A DNA stretch of 64,000 nucleotides, taken from the NCBI GenBank assembly GCA_020205615.1, contig JAINUW010000418.1:248001-312000 (forward strand). Reading direction: 5' to 3'. A program made the position numbers and the translations under genes. This stretch comes from Panax quinquefolius. Its lineage: Eukaryota; Streptophyta; Magnoliopsida; Apiales; Araliaceae. The notes below the pieces were generated by a model. The model made no database searches, was not told the origin of the DNA, and saw only the letters and a list, made by a program, of their open reading frames with translations. Of the stretch, positions 37,621 to 48,928 are shown one piece after another (position 1 is the stretch's first letter; every line of letters starts with the position of its first letter).

Positions 37621-38740
37621 CAATCACTTAATAATCTTATAATCTAATATCATTAATATTATAACAATATTTTAATCACTTCTTAAATTTATAAATAATT
37701 TATCTCAATTGTTTACGCTTTACCATATAATGCATTTAATCATTCAAAATGCCATACTCATAAGATATCATCACCAATTATCAAATCCTCATCAAAAAAA
37801 ATATACATATACTCTATATAGGATTCTCTAGCCATAAAATCCTATTTTCAACTTTGTTACTTCACATAACATATTTAACTCATATGTTCAGAATTAAACT
37901 ATTTTCATGAAAAATACCAAATCAGTCCCAAAAATATTTCTTTTCTGGGATTTAGCATAATATAGTCCCATAATGAAAATATATTTTTCTCGGAATTTTA
38001 AAATTCATTTACTATTTTTCAAAAATCAATTTCTAATTAATTTCTTAAGAAATTAGCTACCTCAAGTTTAACTCCAAAAATTTCTAAATCTTGGCAGGAC
38101 CTTACACATGTTAACGTGAGCTTCCAGTTTAAATTTCATGGTCATCTGGAGTTATAGAACTCGGTTATATAGCGTTTTAAATCGAAAAACCTAAATATTG
38201 AAATAGTCATAACTTGCTCATTTTAAGTCAGAATGAGCTCATTTTTGGACAGGAGGTACTTTATACCATATAACTTCATGTCCCAAAAGGCCAGAATTTT
38301 TCTCATAATTTAAGTGGCCAAAACAGCCCGTCTAAAATCATGGCAGCAACTTTTTCGGTTTTTGTAGCTTTGCACTCCTTTGCTAAAATCAGTCCACACA
38401 AAAATCTACAACACCTTTTCCAGTGATTCCACTTGGATTAGTTAGGTAACTCATAGATCTAACTCTAGGACTTAACCACATTCAAAAATTCAAAATATAA
38501 TAGGAGATATGGTCAATTGAATTTCATGTTACGTTTTTCACCAAAATCTGATTTTCAACTCTTTGTGATTTCTAAGAAACTTTCATGTTTTCACATAATA
38601 ACCAACATAACTCATCATAACACTTACTAATACTTCATATACCCATGATTTTCATTAGTCCAATGCTTTTATTATGACTTTCATCATAATCCTCGTAAAC
38701 AAATCCTTTTAGTTGAAGAAATATTTGAAGGTTTAAGAAA
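37621..38740. other. AT-rich non-coding filler in element F
   Basis: No ORF of note and no retrotransposon domain in any frame. The text resembles LTR-type DNA of another gypsy family, but I cannot place it. It sits where RT and integrase would be. Confidence 0.45.
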
Positions 38741-39440
38741 TGGGTTTTTGTACTTGGGTCAATACAAAATTCAATTTCACGCTCTAGGGTAGGCTAGGAA
38801 ATCTTCAAGAATACGTCAAGAAATTTATTAATGATAGAAATATCAGTCAAAACTGTTACTCTCGTCCAAGACTTGAATAGTACGTCACATTAATACCAAC
38901 TGTGACTTCTATCCCTTAACCTGGATAGCACCTCACAATGATACCTATCAACTCGCCATCTTCATTCACGATGTCGCCTACAGAAAGTCTGGCTTCGGTG
39001 AATTCCACACAAGGAAGTCAACAACGAAAGGTTCGGGGCTCTTTACTTATGGCTTGATATGACAATAATTGACTTTAGTAGTTTGGTTACTTGAATTCGC
39101 ACAACAAGTTGGTTATGAATATAAAAGCTAACAACCTTATTTAAAAGCATGATGAGTAGTTAACCAATTGATTCCTAAAATCACATTAAAGACAAGTATT
39201 TCAAAAAGATAAGATCGACGAAGTAACGTGAAAGTGTTTATTTGAATCAAACAAGATTTAAAAATAGTAAGCGGTAACGAAGGCTCCTACTAACGAAGTT
39301 TCAACCAATAAGTCAAAGTCTAACTTCTCTCGAGTCAAATTTAAACGTTGAGCGTAAAGCAAGAGAGATAAAATAATGGGTAGAACCTAGATCTTATAAG
39401 GTATAGACTTCGCAATTTATAATTAACTAACCCGTGCTAA
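38741..39440 (-). pseudogene. Protease/RT-start remnant of F
   Basis: Bases 38745-38850 align with 57464-57560 of element H (aattcaatttcacgc...taggc...aatacgtca.aaattta), the stretch between protease and RT. Bases 39060-39400 match the H protease region 57650-57990. Bases 38912-39056 are an insert related to the segment between the two PBS copies of element C. Confidence 0.65.
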
Positions 39441-39441
39441 C

Positions 39442-39810
39442 TTAATTCGGTTTACTCGCTTTTTGAGAAGTCATGAAGAATACACTTCCTAAAACCAACG
39501 ACTTTGTTTTGTCCATATCCACCTTTGGTGCCACCATCCCAGCTAGACTTGACTTTGGTGCACAACAAAATTGGGCTAAATGACCTTCTCTTCTTGCAAT
39601 TTCCACTTCTATTATCTTTGCCATGATTACCACCGATGTGGTTACCATTCTTAGCATGATAATTTCCCCCACGATGGTTATCATTGTTCTGATAGTCGTT
39701 GCCACCAAAGATGATTATTATCGTGTTGTTGGTCGTTACCTTTTGTTTGAAATTTGAATCAACACTCATGTGCTTCATCATTATCTTAAAGCATTTTTAG
39801 ATGTCATTCT
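39442..39810 (-). pseudogene. gag remnant of F
   Basis: Asn/His/Gly-rich stretch (NHRGGNYHAKNGNHIGGN) and AQFCCAPKSS, a decayed zinc-knuckle zone, at the position of the gag C-terminus before protease. Heavily decayed. Confidence 0.55.
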
Positions 39811-39980
39811 CAAACACTGTCACAAAACAAGGGTTAATTAACATATCACATATTATCCCTATACTCTGACCGACCAATTAAATACCAAATAAATTTAGGT
39901 AGATCATACTAGCGAAGGAATTCCCCGTCTCTCCCCTCCTAGTTCTTATCTCACATCTCAGCCAGGGATCATATCCCTAA

Positions 39981-39994
39981 GCTCTGATACCAAC
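39981..39994 (-). promoter_or_regulatory. Primer binding site of element F
   Basis: The minus strand reads GTTGGTATCAGAGC directly after the 5' LTR; complement of the initiator tRNA-Met 3' end. Confidence 0.85.
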
Positions 39995-42400
39995 TGTGAC
40001 GCCCCCAAAATTAGGTATACGTCACCCATCTTGGGTCGCCACTTACATGGTACATAAATTCAAATACAAACTTAATTATACATCTGTCGTGTAACATACG
40101 ACAATACATAAACTGAGAGTTCTAATAGGAATATTGTCATTTAGACAATATCCATACTCAAGGAGTCCTCATTACAATTATTATCACACTATTTCACAGA
40201 ATAGTGAGGACTACTAATGCTATCCTCTGGACCATTACTCCGTTCCCCGACTCGTCCCAGCTATATTCTCATTTCCTGAAGAGAACAGTGAAAGAAAGGG
40301 TGAGCTCAACTAGCCCAGTAAGAAATATTATGACTAAGATAATGCAGAATAAATTATCAATAGTCTTCAACAATGTTAAACTGATAAAATACAATAGACA
40401 ACCAGTTTAACTGCAGCGGAATATGCAATCCATTAAAAGAGTCAAGTAGAAAATAAAGTCTACTATCTTTTAGGTTTTAAAAGGTTTTCATAAATTTTTA
40501 TCACTAAGACTCAGTTTAATGAATAAACCACAATATCTAATCATCCCTGTATCACGGTCAAGGATTTTCATCAAATTATCAATGGTCATGACTATACCGA
40601 ATCACCCCTAGTCATAATCATACCAAAACTATCCATCATTTGCATTACTGAGCCAATCGAGGACTTTTGTCACATCATTTATATCAAGCCATGATTATAC
40701 CGAATGATCCCTGGTCATAATCATACTAAGTTCATCTATGCACGTAAGCCAAAGATAACATAATATAACATGAGGATGATGACAATGACATAATAATTCA
40801 ATAAAACAAGTTCAAGAATTATTTAATCCGTAAATTATTAACGCCCAAATTGTCAACATGATATTTGCTTTTGTAGAGTAAAATTCAAGAATGATCAGAA
40901 GAATATTTCCATGAAAAGATACTGAATGAAACGCAAATATCAAGGATATTCTACTAATTTCATGGAGTATAGAAGTCAAAGTTTTAACCAACTGGGTATA
41001 ATAAAGAATGGAATAACAAAAGAAATCACCATGCATGCGGTACTTCGCATAGACAGGTTATTCCAATAGAATAATAATAACGGAACCAGGTCAGGTGAAA
41101 TTCACACCGACAGGATGATCCAACAGAATAATAAATGCTGAATAATAATAAACAATGGAACCAGTTAGGTGTAAAACACACAAAACAGGATATTCAAAAT
41201 GAATAATAAATGCGAATAATAAACATTGGAACTGTGTAGGTGTAAAACACCACATGTGTGATATTCCAATGAATAATAAAGAATGGAATAATGTAGAAGA
41301 TCATCACCAAGTATAGGGGATTCACGTATACTGAGTTATTCCAACAGAATAAATAAGAATGGAATAATATAAGGATTTCACCAAGTATAGGGTATCTGGC
41401 GTATCACGAGGTTATGTATAGGGTATGCCACTTTTACAAAGTTATTCAATGAATAATAATGAATGGAATAATGTAAGTTCTCTTCATGAATAAGAAAGAA
41501 TAACACCCTTACGGTACAACAAATAATATCCCTTACCGTAAAAGACTTTGGATAGTGAAGTACCGTAATACTCTTCTTCTTTCTCTCTATAGATTTTCTC
41601 TCTATAGCTTCTCTCTATAATTTTCTCTCTGAGAGTTTCAGGTGAATTCGTAAGAAAATAATGAAGGAATGAGCTTCTATTTATAGGAAAATAGAATGCA
41701 TAGTAATTAATCCATGAACGGTCAGATTGATTTACTTTAATCGACGGTCCATATTTAAAGCAAAATCTTTTAAATAAAATTTCATATATTCTATTTATAT
41801 AAAAACATTTTACTATGCAAACACTATACAAAACACTATGCAACACTATGCATAATAAAATATAATATATTCTATTTATAGAATAACTTTAATAAAGTAT
41901 TTTGTTTTATATAAAAGATGTTTACATTTTATTACGTTAATAATACGAATAAAACAAAACGTCATTATCGCTATAATAATTCATATTATTAATCGATAAT
42001 AATGGAATCAACTGAGTGACTTCTCACATAAGTATCAATAATCAATACTGAGTGTGCTATTATATGCAACCACACGATATTCTTTACTTTTACTAATGAG
42101 TAGTTCAACAAGATCAACCAGTAAAACTTCCACCGTTATTTCAATAAAATATTTTTGTCGTTTTCTCAATCCGATAATAATTACATTGTGGGGTCCACCA
42201 ATGATTGAGCCATTGTATTTAATATTTCCTACTAAACCGAATATTCCCCGACCAATAGAATATAATATAACCACTTGCATACTTTGCAAAATTTATAAAT
42301 ACTACCCACAACTATAATATTATCTCAAATTCACACCATAATATAAAAAAATTATTTCGACAAAATTTAAATTTTTATTGATAAAATCTGGGGTCTCACA
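39995..42400 (-). mobile_element. 5' LTR of element F
   Basis: 2406 bp; TATA box at 41677-41685. Nearly all differences from the left LTR fall at CTG/CAG-like sites or small indels next to them (for example cccagctatat here, ccaaactatat at 34454). Confidence 0.92.
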
Positions 42401-42405
42401 TCTAA

Positions 42406-42923
42406 CCTTAATACATCAAATGCATAAACATCATAAAAAATATGTCTTAAACATTACATCATAAGTCTTAATATAAATATTCTCAAATATTAAATGAGTC
42501 TTCATTGTTTGCTTGCTTTTTCATTGCCCTTACGTGTGGATGGCTCATCAACTCTTTGAATCTTAGCTGTAATGTTATTATGCAAGAGTGAGCAACAATT
42601 TCCCACAAGTTTAACAATAGAATAATAATAATAACATGCAAATAAGCAATGGATACAGAACCAAAAGAAGGTCGGCTTTTGAATTAAGATTAGAACAGGA
42701 ATCAAAAGTACATCTGAGGGTCATGAGACCATGAACTATGTCCCAGGTTATCAAGTATTTCCACTTTAAACCTATAACAAACTGTATGGACCTAACTTAT
42801 CGTACTTAGGGGGATCAACCCTATGTATCATGTATGTGCACAACATTTTAACGTTATCGTGCAAAATAATCCCATGTAACAGGGTTGTTCAACTCAGCTT
42901 TGACATTAGAGTCCGCACCAAAG
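42406..42923 (-). mobile_element. A-family LTR remnant, right piece
   Basis: Continues the LTR remnant after element F: gcaagagtgagcaac, acttagggggatcaaccct and agagtccgcacc match elements A and K. It breaks at the CACTA terminus at 42924. The rest of this LTR is not seen in the window. Confidence 0.75.
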
Positions 42924-43640
42924 CACTACAAAAAAATGGTGATTTTGCAACAAACAGTTTTCGTTGCTAAATGTGCAAAATTTCGTTGCCAAATGTCATT
43001 TGCAACGATTTTTTCGGTCGTTGGACATTTTGTTGCGCAATGAGCGTTGCTAATTGTCTAGCAACGAATTTTTTTTCGTTGAAGAAAGTAATATATTTCC
43101 AAACAAAATTTTGTTTTCGTGTAAAATCATAAATCATTTAGCAACGAAATATTTTGTAGCAAATTTATTAAGAAATTGTTACTAAAAAAAAATTTTCTTT
43201 GCAAAATACGCCTAATTGGCAACGAAAAGAATCTTTTTATTTTCCAACGAAGAAAAAATTTATTGCATTTGATACACATTTGTCAACGGAGTTTGCCGTT
43301 ACTGAACAATATAGAAAACGTTTCCTTAATTGATTTTCGTTAGTAATTGTGTATTTTTTTGGTAACAATGCTTGTTTCTAAATGTACAAAATAAACCAGT
43401 TATATATTAATTTACAACGAAATTTTGCGTTGCCGTTGGTTTTTTATGGATAATTATGATGAATTAACAACAATACTATTCGAAAGTGGTTGTTTTTAGA
43501 GAGCAACAAAAGTTATTGTCAATTAACAACGACACTATACGTTATCGTTTACTTTTCATGTGCAATGAAATTTGCTAAAATTTGCAATGATATAAATATT
43601 GTATTTTCTTTTGTTATGTAACGAATGCCAAAATTATTTT
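42924..43640. repeat. CACTA subterminal repeats
   Basis: More than a dozen copies of tcgttgc / gcaacga and near variants (gttgcta, agcaacgaa) separated by 10-30 bp. In CACTA elements such motifs bind the transposase. Confidence 0.75.
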
Positions 43641-45629
43641 ATAAACAAAAAAAAATATGTCTCAATAATCCCATAACAAGTTATGACATAAATACAAAAA
43701 ACTAAAATATTATTAATTAAATAAAATCATCCGATACATGATCATTCATCATTTTTACAATCAAACTTCGTACGACTGAAAAACTACAAAGCCAAGTATA
43801 CAACTTCTATTTGGAAGTGTAATCAATCACCTTCCAATCAAGAGTTATTCAGTAAACTGAGCATTAATTCTTATTACACATGTACTCGTCATTCACCTAG
43901 AGTACATACAAGCTTTTTTAATCTATTAAGATGCAAAGAAGAATAAATAATATCAAAGTTACAGATCCCAAAACATATTACCATAAAAATATATAACTTC
44001 GGATACAAGTGACGTAGCATGAATTTCAATGTTAGTCTTGCTGTCATTGAACCTATCCAAAAAAGTCTTACTGAAGTTGATTAACGGAATACACTTAAAT
44101 TATGGAAGAAACCTTATGAGTTGCGTACCAGTAACTTGAATATAAGACAGAGGAAATGTCAGTTGACAAGCAATCTCAGCACATTAAAATATGGAATCAA
44201 GGAAAAGTTAGCAAGTCATGAAACCCACTGCTAGAGGAAAAGCATAAATAGAAGAGCATAATAAACTTACCGTCTGGCGATAAGGCAAAGATCAACATGA
44301 AATACACAAAATCTGGAAAGAGTTGCTCCAGTCCTACTGTAACTGCATACAAACATCACTGATAGCTGGAATTGGAAGCCTGGAATAACTTGAAGAACTT
44401 TGCAAATTACTCGTAAACCAGAGATTACATGGTTGACTTCAATTAAGTAAATTACGGATAAATAAGTAAACATTCTGTCTGCATGGGTATAACCTGGCCA
44501 CATAATTAATGGGAACATATAACTGATCTCATTAGCTTACAACTGCTTTATTTACATTTGAAATAACAATCTACCAGTGAAAATCCATATATGTTTTGAT
44601 GGAGGTGTTATTTCCAAGAAAAACCTTCTCACATGAGTGTGGAACCACCTACGAATTATGTGAGGAGGACTTTGCAGAAGTAGCTTACTTGTTAAAATAG
44701 CAGTTCTCCCCATTTTAAACTAAAAAGAACTTATTTTAGTGAAAACATCAGTTTATGTAATCTATAACCAAAGATACACAATTAGGTATTAAAAATAGAT
44801 ATAGTTCAAACATTGAAGAGGATTGCTGTAATTACAGATATTTACGCGGACTTTGCACACATGGTAGATGTCACTGAAAACTTGGATAATAACATGTTTG
44901 CATTCAAAATATGACCTATGAGGATGCATGGGCATGGAGGTGCATGTGATGGCAGATATTTCTTGCACATGCTTTTTCAAATAATCAATGAGCACTAAAT
45001 GTTGTTATCACAGACAATATCTTGATTGAAAAATTTGGGATTTCAGATGCACTATTCATGATATATAAAACATGAGAGAGCGAGAGAGAGAGAATCCATA
45101 GCATTATCACTATCAACCATAATAAAAAATATCTTAATGATACAAAAATAGTGTAACCAATATCACAACATTTGACTTGTAAGACTACAATTTATGCTCT
45201 GTTGAGACTTGAGAGACTCAACAACCTTTCTGAAAAATATGTTATTCTCCACTCAACTTTTAGAGCTCCAGACAAGGGTACAAAATATTTTACTTAATTG
45301 CCTGAAGTTGATATTTGACTTTGAAAACTCACTTATCCTTGCTCGTTCACAAGTACATTAACTCAGCATGGTGTAAGTTACACAATGCCATGAGCTCAAG
45401 GACTTGGATAACCATACACTCACATAGGCATACCATAAAATGTCTCAAATATTTTACTAGATATTTCATTTTACAAACAAAAAATAGAGAGATATCAATG
45501 CATCAGCGGATTTCGTATATTTGAAATTAGGACAACTATTCTAAGATCTATAGTACCACGAATAAAGTTTTGTTTTAACATTTGAATATTTTATATTTCA
45601 AAATAAATTTATGGCTTGATAAAAGAAAA
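43641..45629. other. Unassigned segment 3' of the DUF3326 exons
   Basis: AT-rich, no recognisable protein domain. A gagagag microsatellite lies at 45071-45093. Possibly 3' UTR or captured flanking DNA of the gene; the ORFs at 44267-44518, 44789-44995 and 45315-45524 show nothing I recognise. Confidence 0.35.
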
Positions 45630-45785
45630 TTATCTGGTAGTTGAATTAACAACGTAGCCATTAGAAGTAACGGATGACGTTTGCCGGATGTTCTTGATTC
45701 TGTTCCTTGGAAGAGATTTTGGGTTTACTCCAGCCCCGTGAGCTGCAACAACACCTATGGCTTCCCAATAGTTGGAAACCTTTAC
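45630..45785 (-). CDS. DUF3326-family gene, last exon
   Basis: Acceptor TTTCAG, then VKVSNYWEAIGVVAAHGAGV and a tail to TAA at 45630. The YWEAIGV-AAH-AG segment matches the conserved C-terminal block of the DUF3326 family (YLEAIGVLVAHRAGI in cyanobacterial-type members, from memory of the family). 51 codons plus stop, phase 0. The function of DUF3326 proteins is not known; they occur in cyanobacteria and plants, so a plastid role is possible but not shown here. Confidence 0.78.
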   Translation of the reverse strand, partial: VKVSNYWEAIGVVAAHGAGVNPKSLPRNRIKNIRQTSSVTSNGYVVNSTTR

Positions 45786-46292
45786 CTGAAATAGAAATCC
45801 AACTTTTTTTGAAACCAAATGTTTAAAGTTAAGCTTTAAGAACAACACAGAGAAAAAATACATATTTATAAGTTGGCAGCAAAGAATTATTTTTCAACCT
45901 TATAATAAGATAGTTATAAATTGCCAATCAGGTGTTATGATATTCACATTAAAAACTGAAAGGGTCCTTCATTTGCAATTTCTATAAACGGAACAATTAA
46001 GATCTTGAGAAATCAAATGAAGAATGCTAGTTTAGGTATCACTGCAAGCTATCATTGTAATAAGCACTACTAGTATTTTGCAAGAACAAAACTTAATTGT
46101 GACTAGCACAAGAAGCCTCCCCTCATTATAATTATTGTTAACATTTGTCATCAATTAAACTCCAAACCATGTTCCCTTTGTAACGTCTAGCCATTTTAAT
46201 TATAAATACTCTTAGGTAAATGACTCATAAAATACCGAAATGTAGGAAAGTGAAAGGAAACAGAATAAAAGTACAATAAGTTTCTAACATAC

Positions 46293-46364
46293 CGCTTCAA
46301 TCCCAAGTTTTTCCACTGAATCATTGAGAACTGTTTCATTATCTTCTACTATAATTATGAGTGG
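46293..46364 (-). CDS. DUF3326-family gene, second-last exon visible
   Basis: 24 codons between acceptor TTTGCTGCAG and donor GCG-GTATGTT: PLIIIVEDNETVL followed by VEKLGIEA. It corresponds to the family's IPVIAVEEN-type strand. Both introns are phase 0 and the frame is open. Confidence 0.78.
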
Positions 46365-46564
46365 CTGCAGCAAATTCAGTTTAGATAGTTAAAAAGATAC
46401 GAGCACCTAAACACCTTTTGTTGATAGTAAACTTACAAGCTAGAGAATAAAGACTAGACGAGCAACATAAGCCATTTTTCTATCAATCCAATCTCTTGTT
46501 TCCACACTCAACCAACATATATAAATCATAAAATAAGAAACTGAGGATAGCGATTTATCTGTAC

Positions 46565-46750
46565 CTTGTTTTTTTTAAGACTTGCAAATGCAAAAGCCCG
46601 ATCTCCTCCACAAGCATCTAGAGGAAGAATGACGCTATCAACATCAGTTGCCAATATGCAACCCCTTTTTAATGACTCAGACTTATTGACCATATATTGC
46701 GGTGCATTACTTAGCCCAGCAAGAACGTATGGAAAAAATGTGTATACAAT
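46565..46750 (-). CDS. DUF3326-family gene, upstream exon
   Basis: 62 codons between an acceptor (GTATAACAG) and donor (AACAAG-GTAC). Shows YTFFPYVLAGLSNAPQY and DSVILPLDACGGDRAFAFAS; the GLS-APQ and ACGG motifs are the family signature. Upstream exons are not found up to the copia insertion at 46959 and would lie beyond the window. All three exons are free of stops, unlike every other coding region here. Confidence 0.8.
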
Positions 46751-46814
46751 CTGTTATACAGAAGTTGAATGAATTGCAACACAAGGAAAACATAGAGAGC
46801 GAGGGAGTGAGTGA

Positions 46815-46829
46815 GGGAGGGAGGGAGGG
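46815..46829 (+). other. G-quadruplex-type motif
   Basis: Four GGG runs separated by single A bases, on the strand opposite the DUF3326 gene, in the intron upstream of the 46565-46750 exon. Could also be simple-sequence slippage. Confidence 0.6.
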
Positions 46830-46958
46830 ATGAATAAGGAAACAAGGACTAGGAAAATATTAGTCATTTAGGTATGTGCTCTCATAATTTACAGACTTCA
46901 GTCTTCTATATTGGTATATATATCATGAATGCATTACACATATAACAAAATATACTAT

Positions 46959-47676
46959 TGTAATTCAGTGTATATGCACACCTAGAGTGGGGTGAATAGG
47001 TGTTTAAACTAAAAGTGATAAACGGTGAAAACTTTTTAAATTTTTATGCTACAGGTATAATTCAGACAGCTACACCTGTCTGCTTTAGTGTCTTCTTTAG
47101 CTTATGTTCTTCGTTCCTTATTATCAGACAGCTAGACCTGTTTGCTTTAGTGTCTGGATAGTGGCGTGAATAACAGAAAATAACGCAGAATACCCAGAAA
47201 ATAAACAAACAGAAAGGTAAAGTGCAGAAACGTAAAGGCACCAAGATTTTTACATCGTTCAGCCCCTATCCTCTATCTAGTGGCCTAATCCACGTCCAAT
47301 CCCAACTAGGATTGGAGACTCTTTTTATTACTTTTAAAAACTCAATACAAGAATTACTCCCTGTTACAAAGAAGCCTCAATATCTGATGTTGGACACCTA
47401 TGCCCTCTTTTTGCACCTCTGCAACTTGCGCACCTCTGCACCTCTTCTCACCTCTGAGACCCTTGAAGCCTTCTATGAACAGACTAAGTAATCTCAAGCC
47501 AAATCTATGCTTACACTCGGTTTACAAAGAATAAAATTTCTAGCACAAAAGAATATAATAGTTAAGAATAGATGGCTGGAATAAAACAATTGAAAAGCTA
47601 TGATGTAATATCTCAACTTGATTGCAGATTATGATTTGTGTCTTCTTCAACCGAAGAGAAGGAGTATATATGATGT
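46959..47676 (-). mobile_element. Truncated 3' LTR of copia element G
   Basis: Matches 50694-51387 closely (tgtaattcagtg...ggagtatatat) and then stops: U3, the polypurine tract and the 3' part of pol are missing and the sequence joins integrase directly. The stretch before it, actat, has no matching TSD in the window. The ORF at 47222-47491 recurs at 50936-51205 only because it is in both LTRs. Confidence 0.82.
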
Positions 47677-48460
47677 AAAAACGGTTTATTTTGCATCAAA
47701 TTTTCCAAGATTACTATTAGTATTTAGAATGAAACATTTAGCACCAAACACTTTAAAATAATTAATATTTGGAATCCTGTTGTTTAGCAACTCATATGGT
47801 GTTTTCATTAGGATGGGTCTAATTAGTACTCTATTTAAAATGTAACATGCATTACTTACAGTCTCTGCCCAAAAACTTTTAGGCAGTTTACTTTCATGTA
47901 GTAAAGTTCTTGCAATTTCTTGAAGAGTACGATTTTTACATTCCACCACACCATTTTGTTGAGGCGTTCTTGGAGCAGAAAACTCATGTGTAACACCTTT
48001 CTCACTGCAATATGGTATAAAATCTTTTCCAAATTCTCCACCGTGGTCACTTCGTATACCAATTAGCTTGAGGTTGTGTTTTGTTTCAATATTCTTTATA
48101 AGCTTTTCAAATTCTGCAAAAACTTGATCTTTAGTTTTCAAAAATAAAACAAATGTAAATCTTGAAAAATCATCAATAATAACAAAGGCATAATGATTAT
48201 TTCCTAGGCTAGCATATCTCTCGGGTCCAAATAAATCAAGATGTAATAATTAAAGAGGTAAAGAAGTTGATACCTGATTTTTGCTTGTAAAGGAATTTCT
48301 TGCTTGTTTACCTAACTAACCTGCATCATAAATACCTGTCTTTTCATATTTTAGCTTTGGTAAACCTTTAACAAGGTTCTTTGTAACTAACTTGTTAATC
48401 AATTCCATATGCACATGCCCCAACCTTCTATGCCATAGAATAGTTTGATCTTGAACAGAA
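47677..48460 (-). pseudogene. Integrase of copia element G
   Basis: GAG-pre-integrase zone near 48300-48460 (LWHRRLGHVHMELINKL) with the zinc Cys pair decayed: the expected C-D-A-C reads Y-D-A-G, followed by a stop. The core in 47686-48141 has IRSDHGGEFG (Asp) and PRTPQQNGVVECKNRT (Glu). It ends at FDAK and RT is absent. Ty1/copia order (protease, integrase, RT) is confirmed by protease lying upstream. Confidence 0.85.
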
Positions 48461-48840
48461 GCTAAACAAATATCCTCATTTTGATTTTCAAAATGTATAG
48501 TATATATATATTACCTTCTCTGTTAGCTACTAGAGGAACATTATGAGAGACATGAATAATAACACATTTATCTTTTTCAAAAATAACTTTATGACCACTA
48601 TCCATTAGTTGACTTACAGTAATTAAATTATATTTTAACCCTTCAACATGATGGACATTATTAATGTAAACCTTACCATTACCAATTTTACCTTTACCGA
48701 TGATTTGGTATGTGGTGTCATCTCCAAAAGAAACCGTGCCTCCTTTCTTTGCAACAAGTGAGGTAAATTTAGTTTTATCACCCGTCATGTGTCTAGAACA
48801 TCCACTGTCAAGTACCCATTTATGTGATGGTACTTTAGCT
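48461..48840 (-). pseudogene. Protease of copia element G
   Basis: WVLDSGCSRHMTGDKTKF (active-site DSG) near 48790-48835, then the GGTVSFGD, GKGKIGN and VEGLKYNLITVSQL blocks (48462-48788). These are standard Ty1/copia protease features; the frame runs into a stop near 48460. Confidence 0.87.
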
Positions 48841-48928
48841 TTTAAGCATACCTACAAAACAGAGAAGTAACTCATCGTTTTGGTACCCAAATCTGTTTGG
48901 GTCCAGTATTGTTAGTAGCAATTAAATC

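Larger units (their letters stand above)
34187..42400 (-). mobile_element. Element F: gypsy-derived, non-autonomous, young
   Basis: LTRs 34187-36640 and 39995-42400 (TGTGAC...TCTCACA) with perfect TSD tctaa (34182-34186, 42401-42405). PBS beside the right LTR, so minus strand. The internal region is only 3.35 kb: gag and protease remnants at the right, no RT, RNase H or integrase, and in their place an LTR-like hairpin array and AT-rich DNA. LTRs agree over long runs, indicating a recent insertion. It would need proteins from another family member to move. Confidence 0.92.
42924..46958. mobile_element. CACTA (En/Spm-type) transposon, left part
   Basis: Begins CACTACAAAAAAATGG, the terminal signature of plant CACTA elements. 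The first 700 bp or so is a subterminal region with many gcaacga/tcgttgc motifs in both orientations. No matching right terminus (tttttgtagtg) is visible before the copia insertion at 46959, so the element probably runs past the window. No transposase gene is seen. The segment holds DUF3326 exons. Confidence 0.78.

Noticed and set aside
39981..39994. tRNA gene fragment
   Set aside because: Only the 12-14 bases complementary to the tRNA-Met 3' end at an LTR edge; it is a primer binding site.
41484..41846. 120-codon ORF in right LTR of F
   Set aside because: Spans the TATA box and leader of the LTR; no domain, and the sister LTR does not keep the frame.
44267..44518. 83-codon ORF as an additional exon of the DUF3326 gene
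   Set aside because: It lies downstream of the stop codon at 45630 in the gene's direction and has no family motif.
47222..47491. ORF repeated almost exactly at 50936-51205, apparently conserved gene
   Set aside because: It is the same part of two copia LTRs; identity is due to LTR duplication, not protein conservation.
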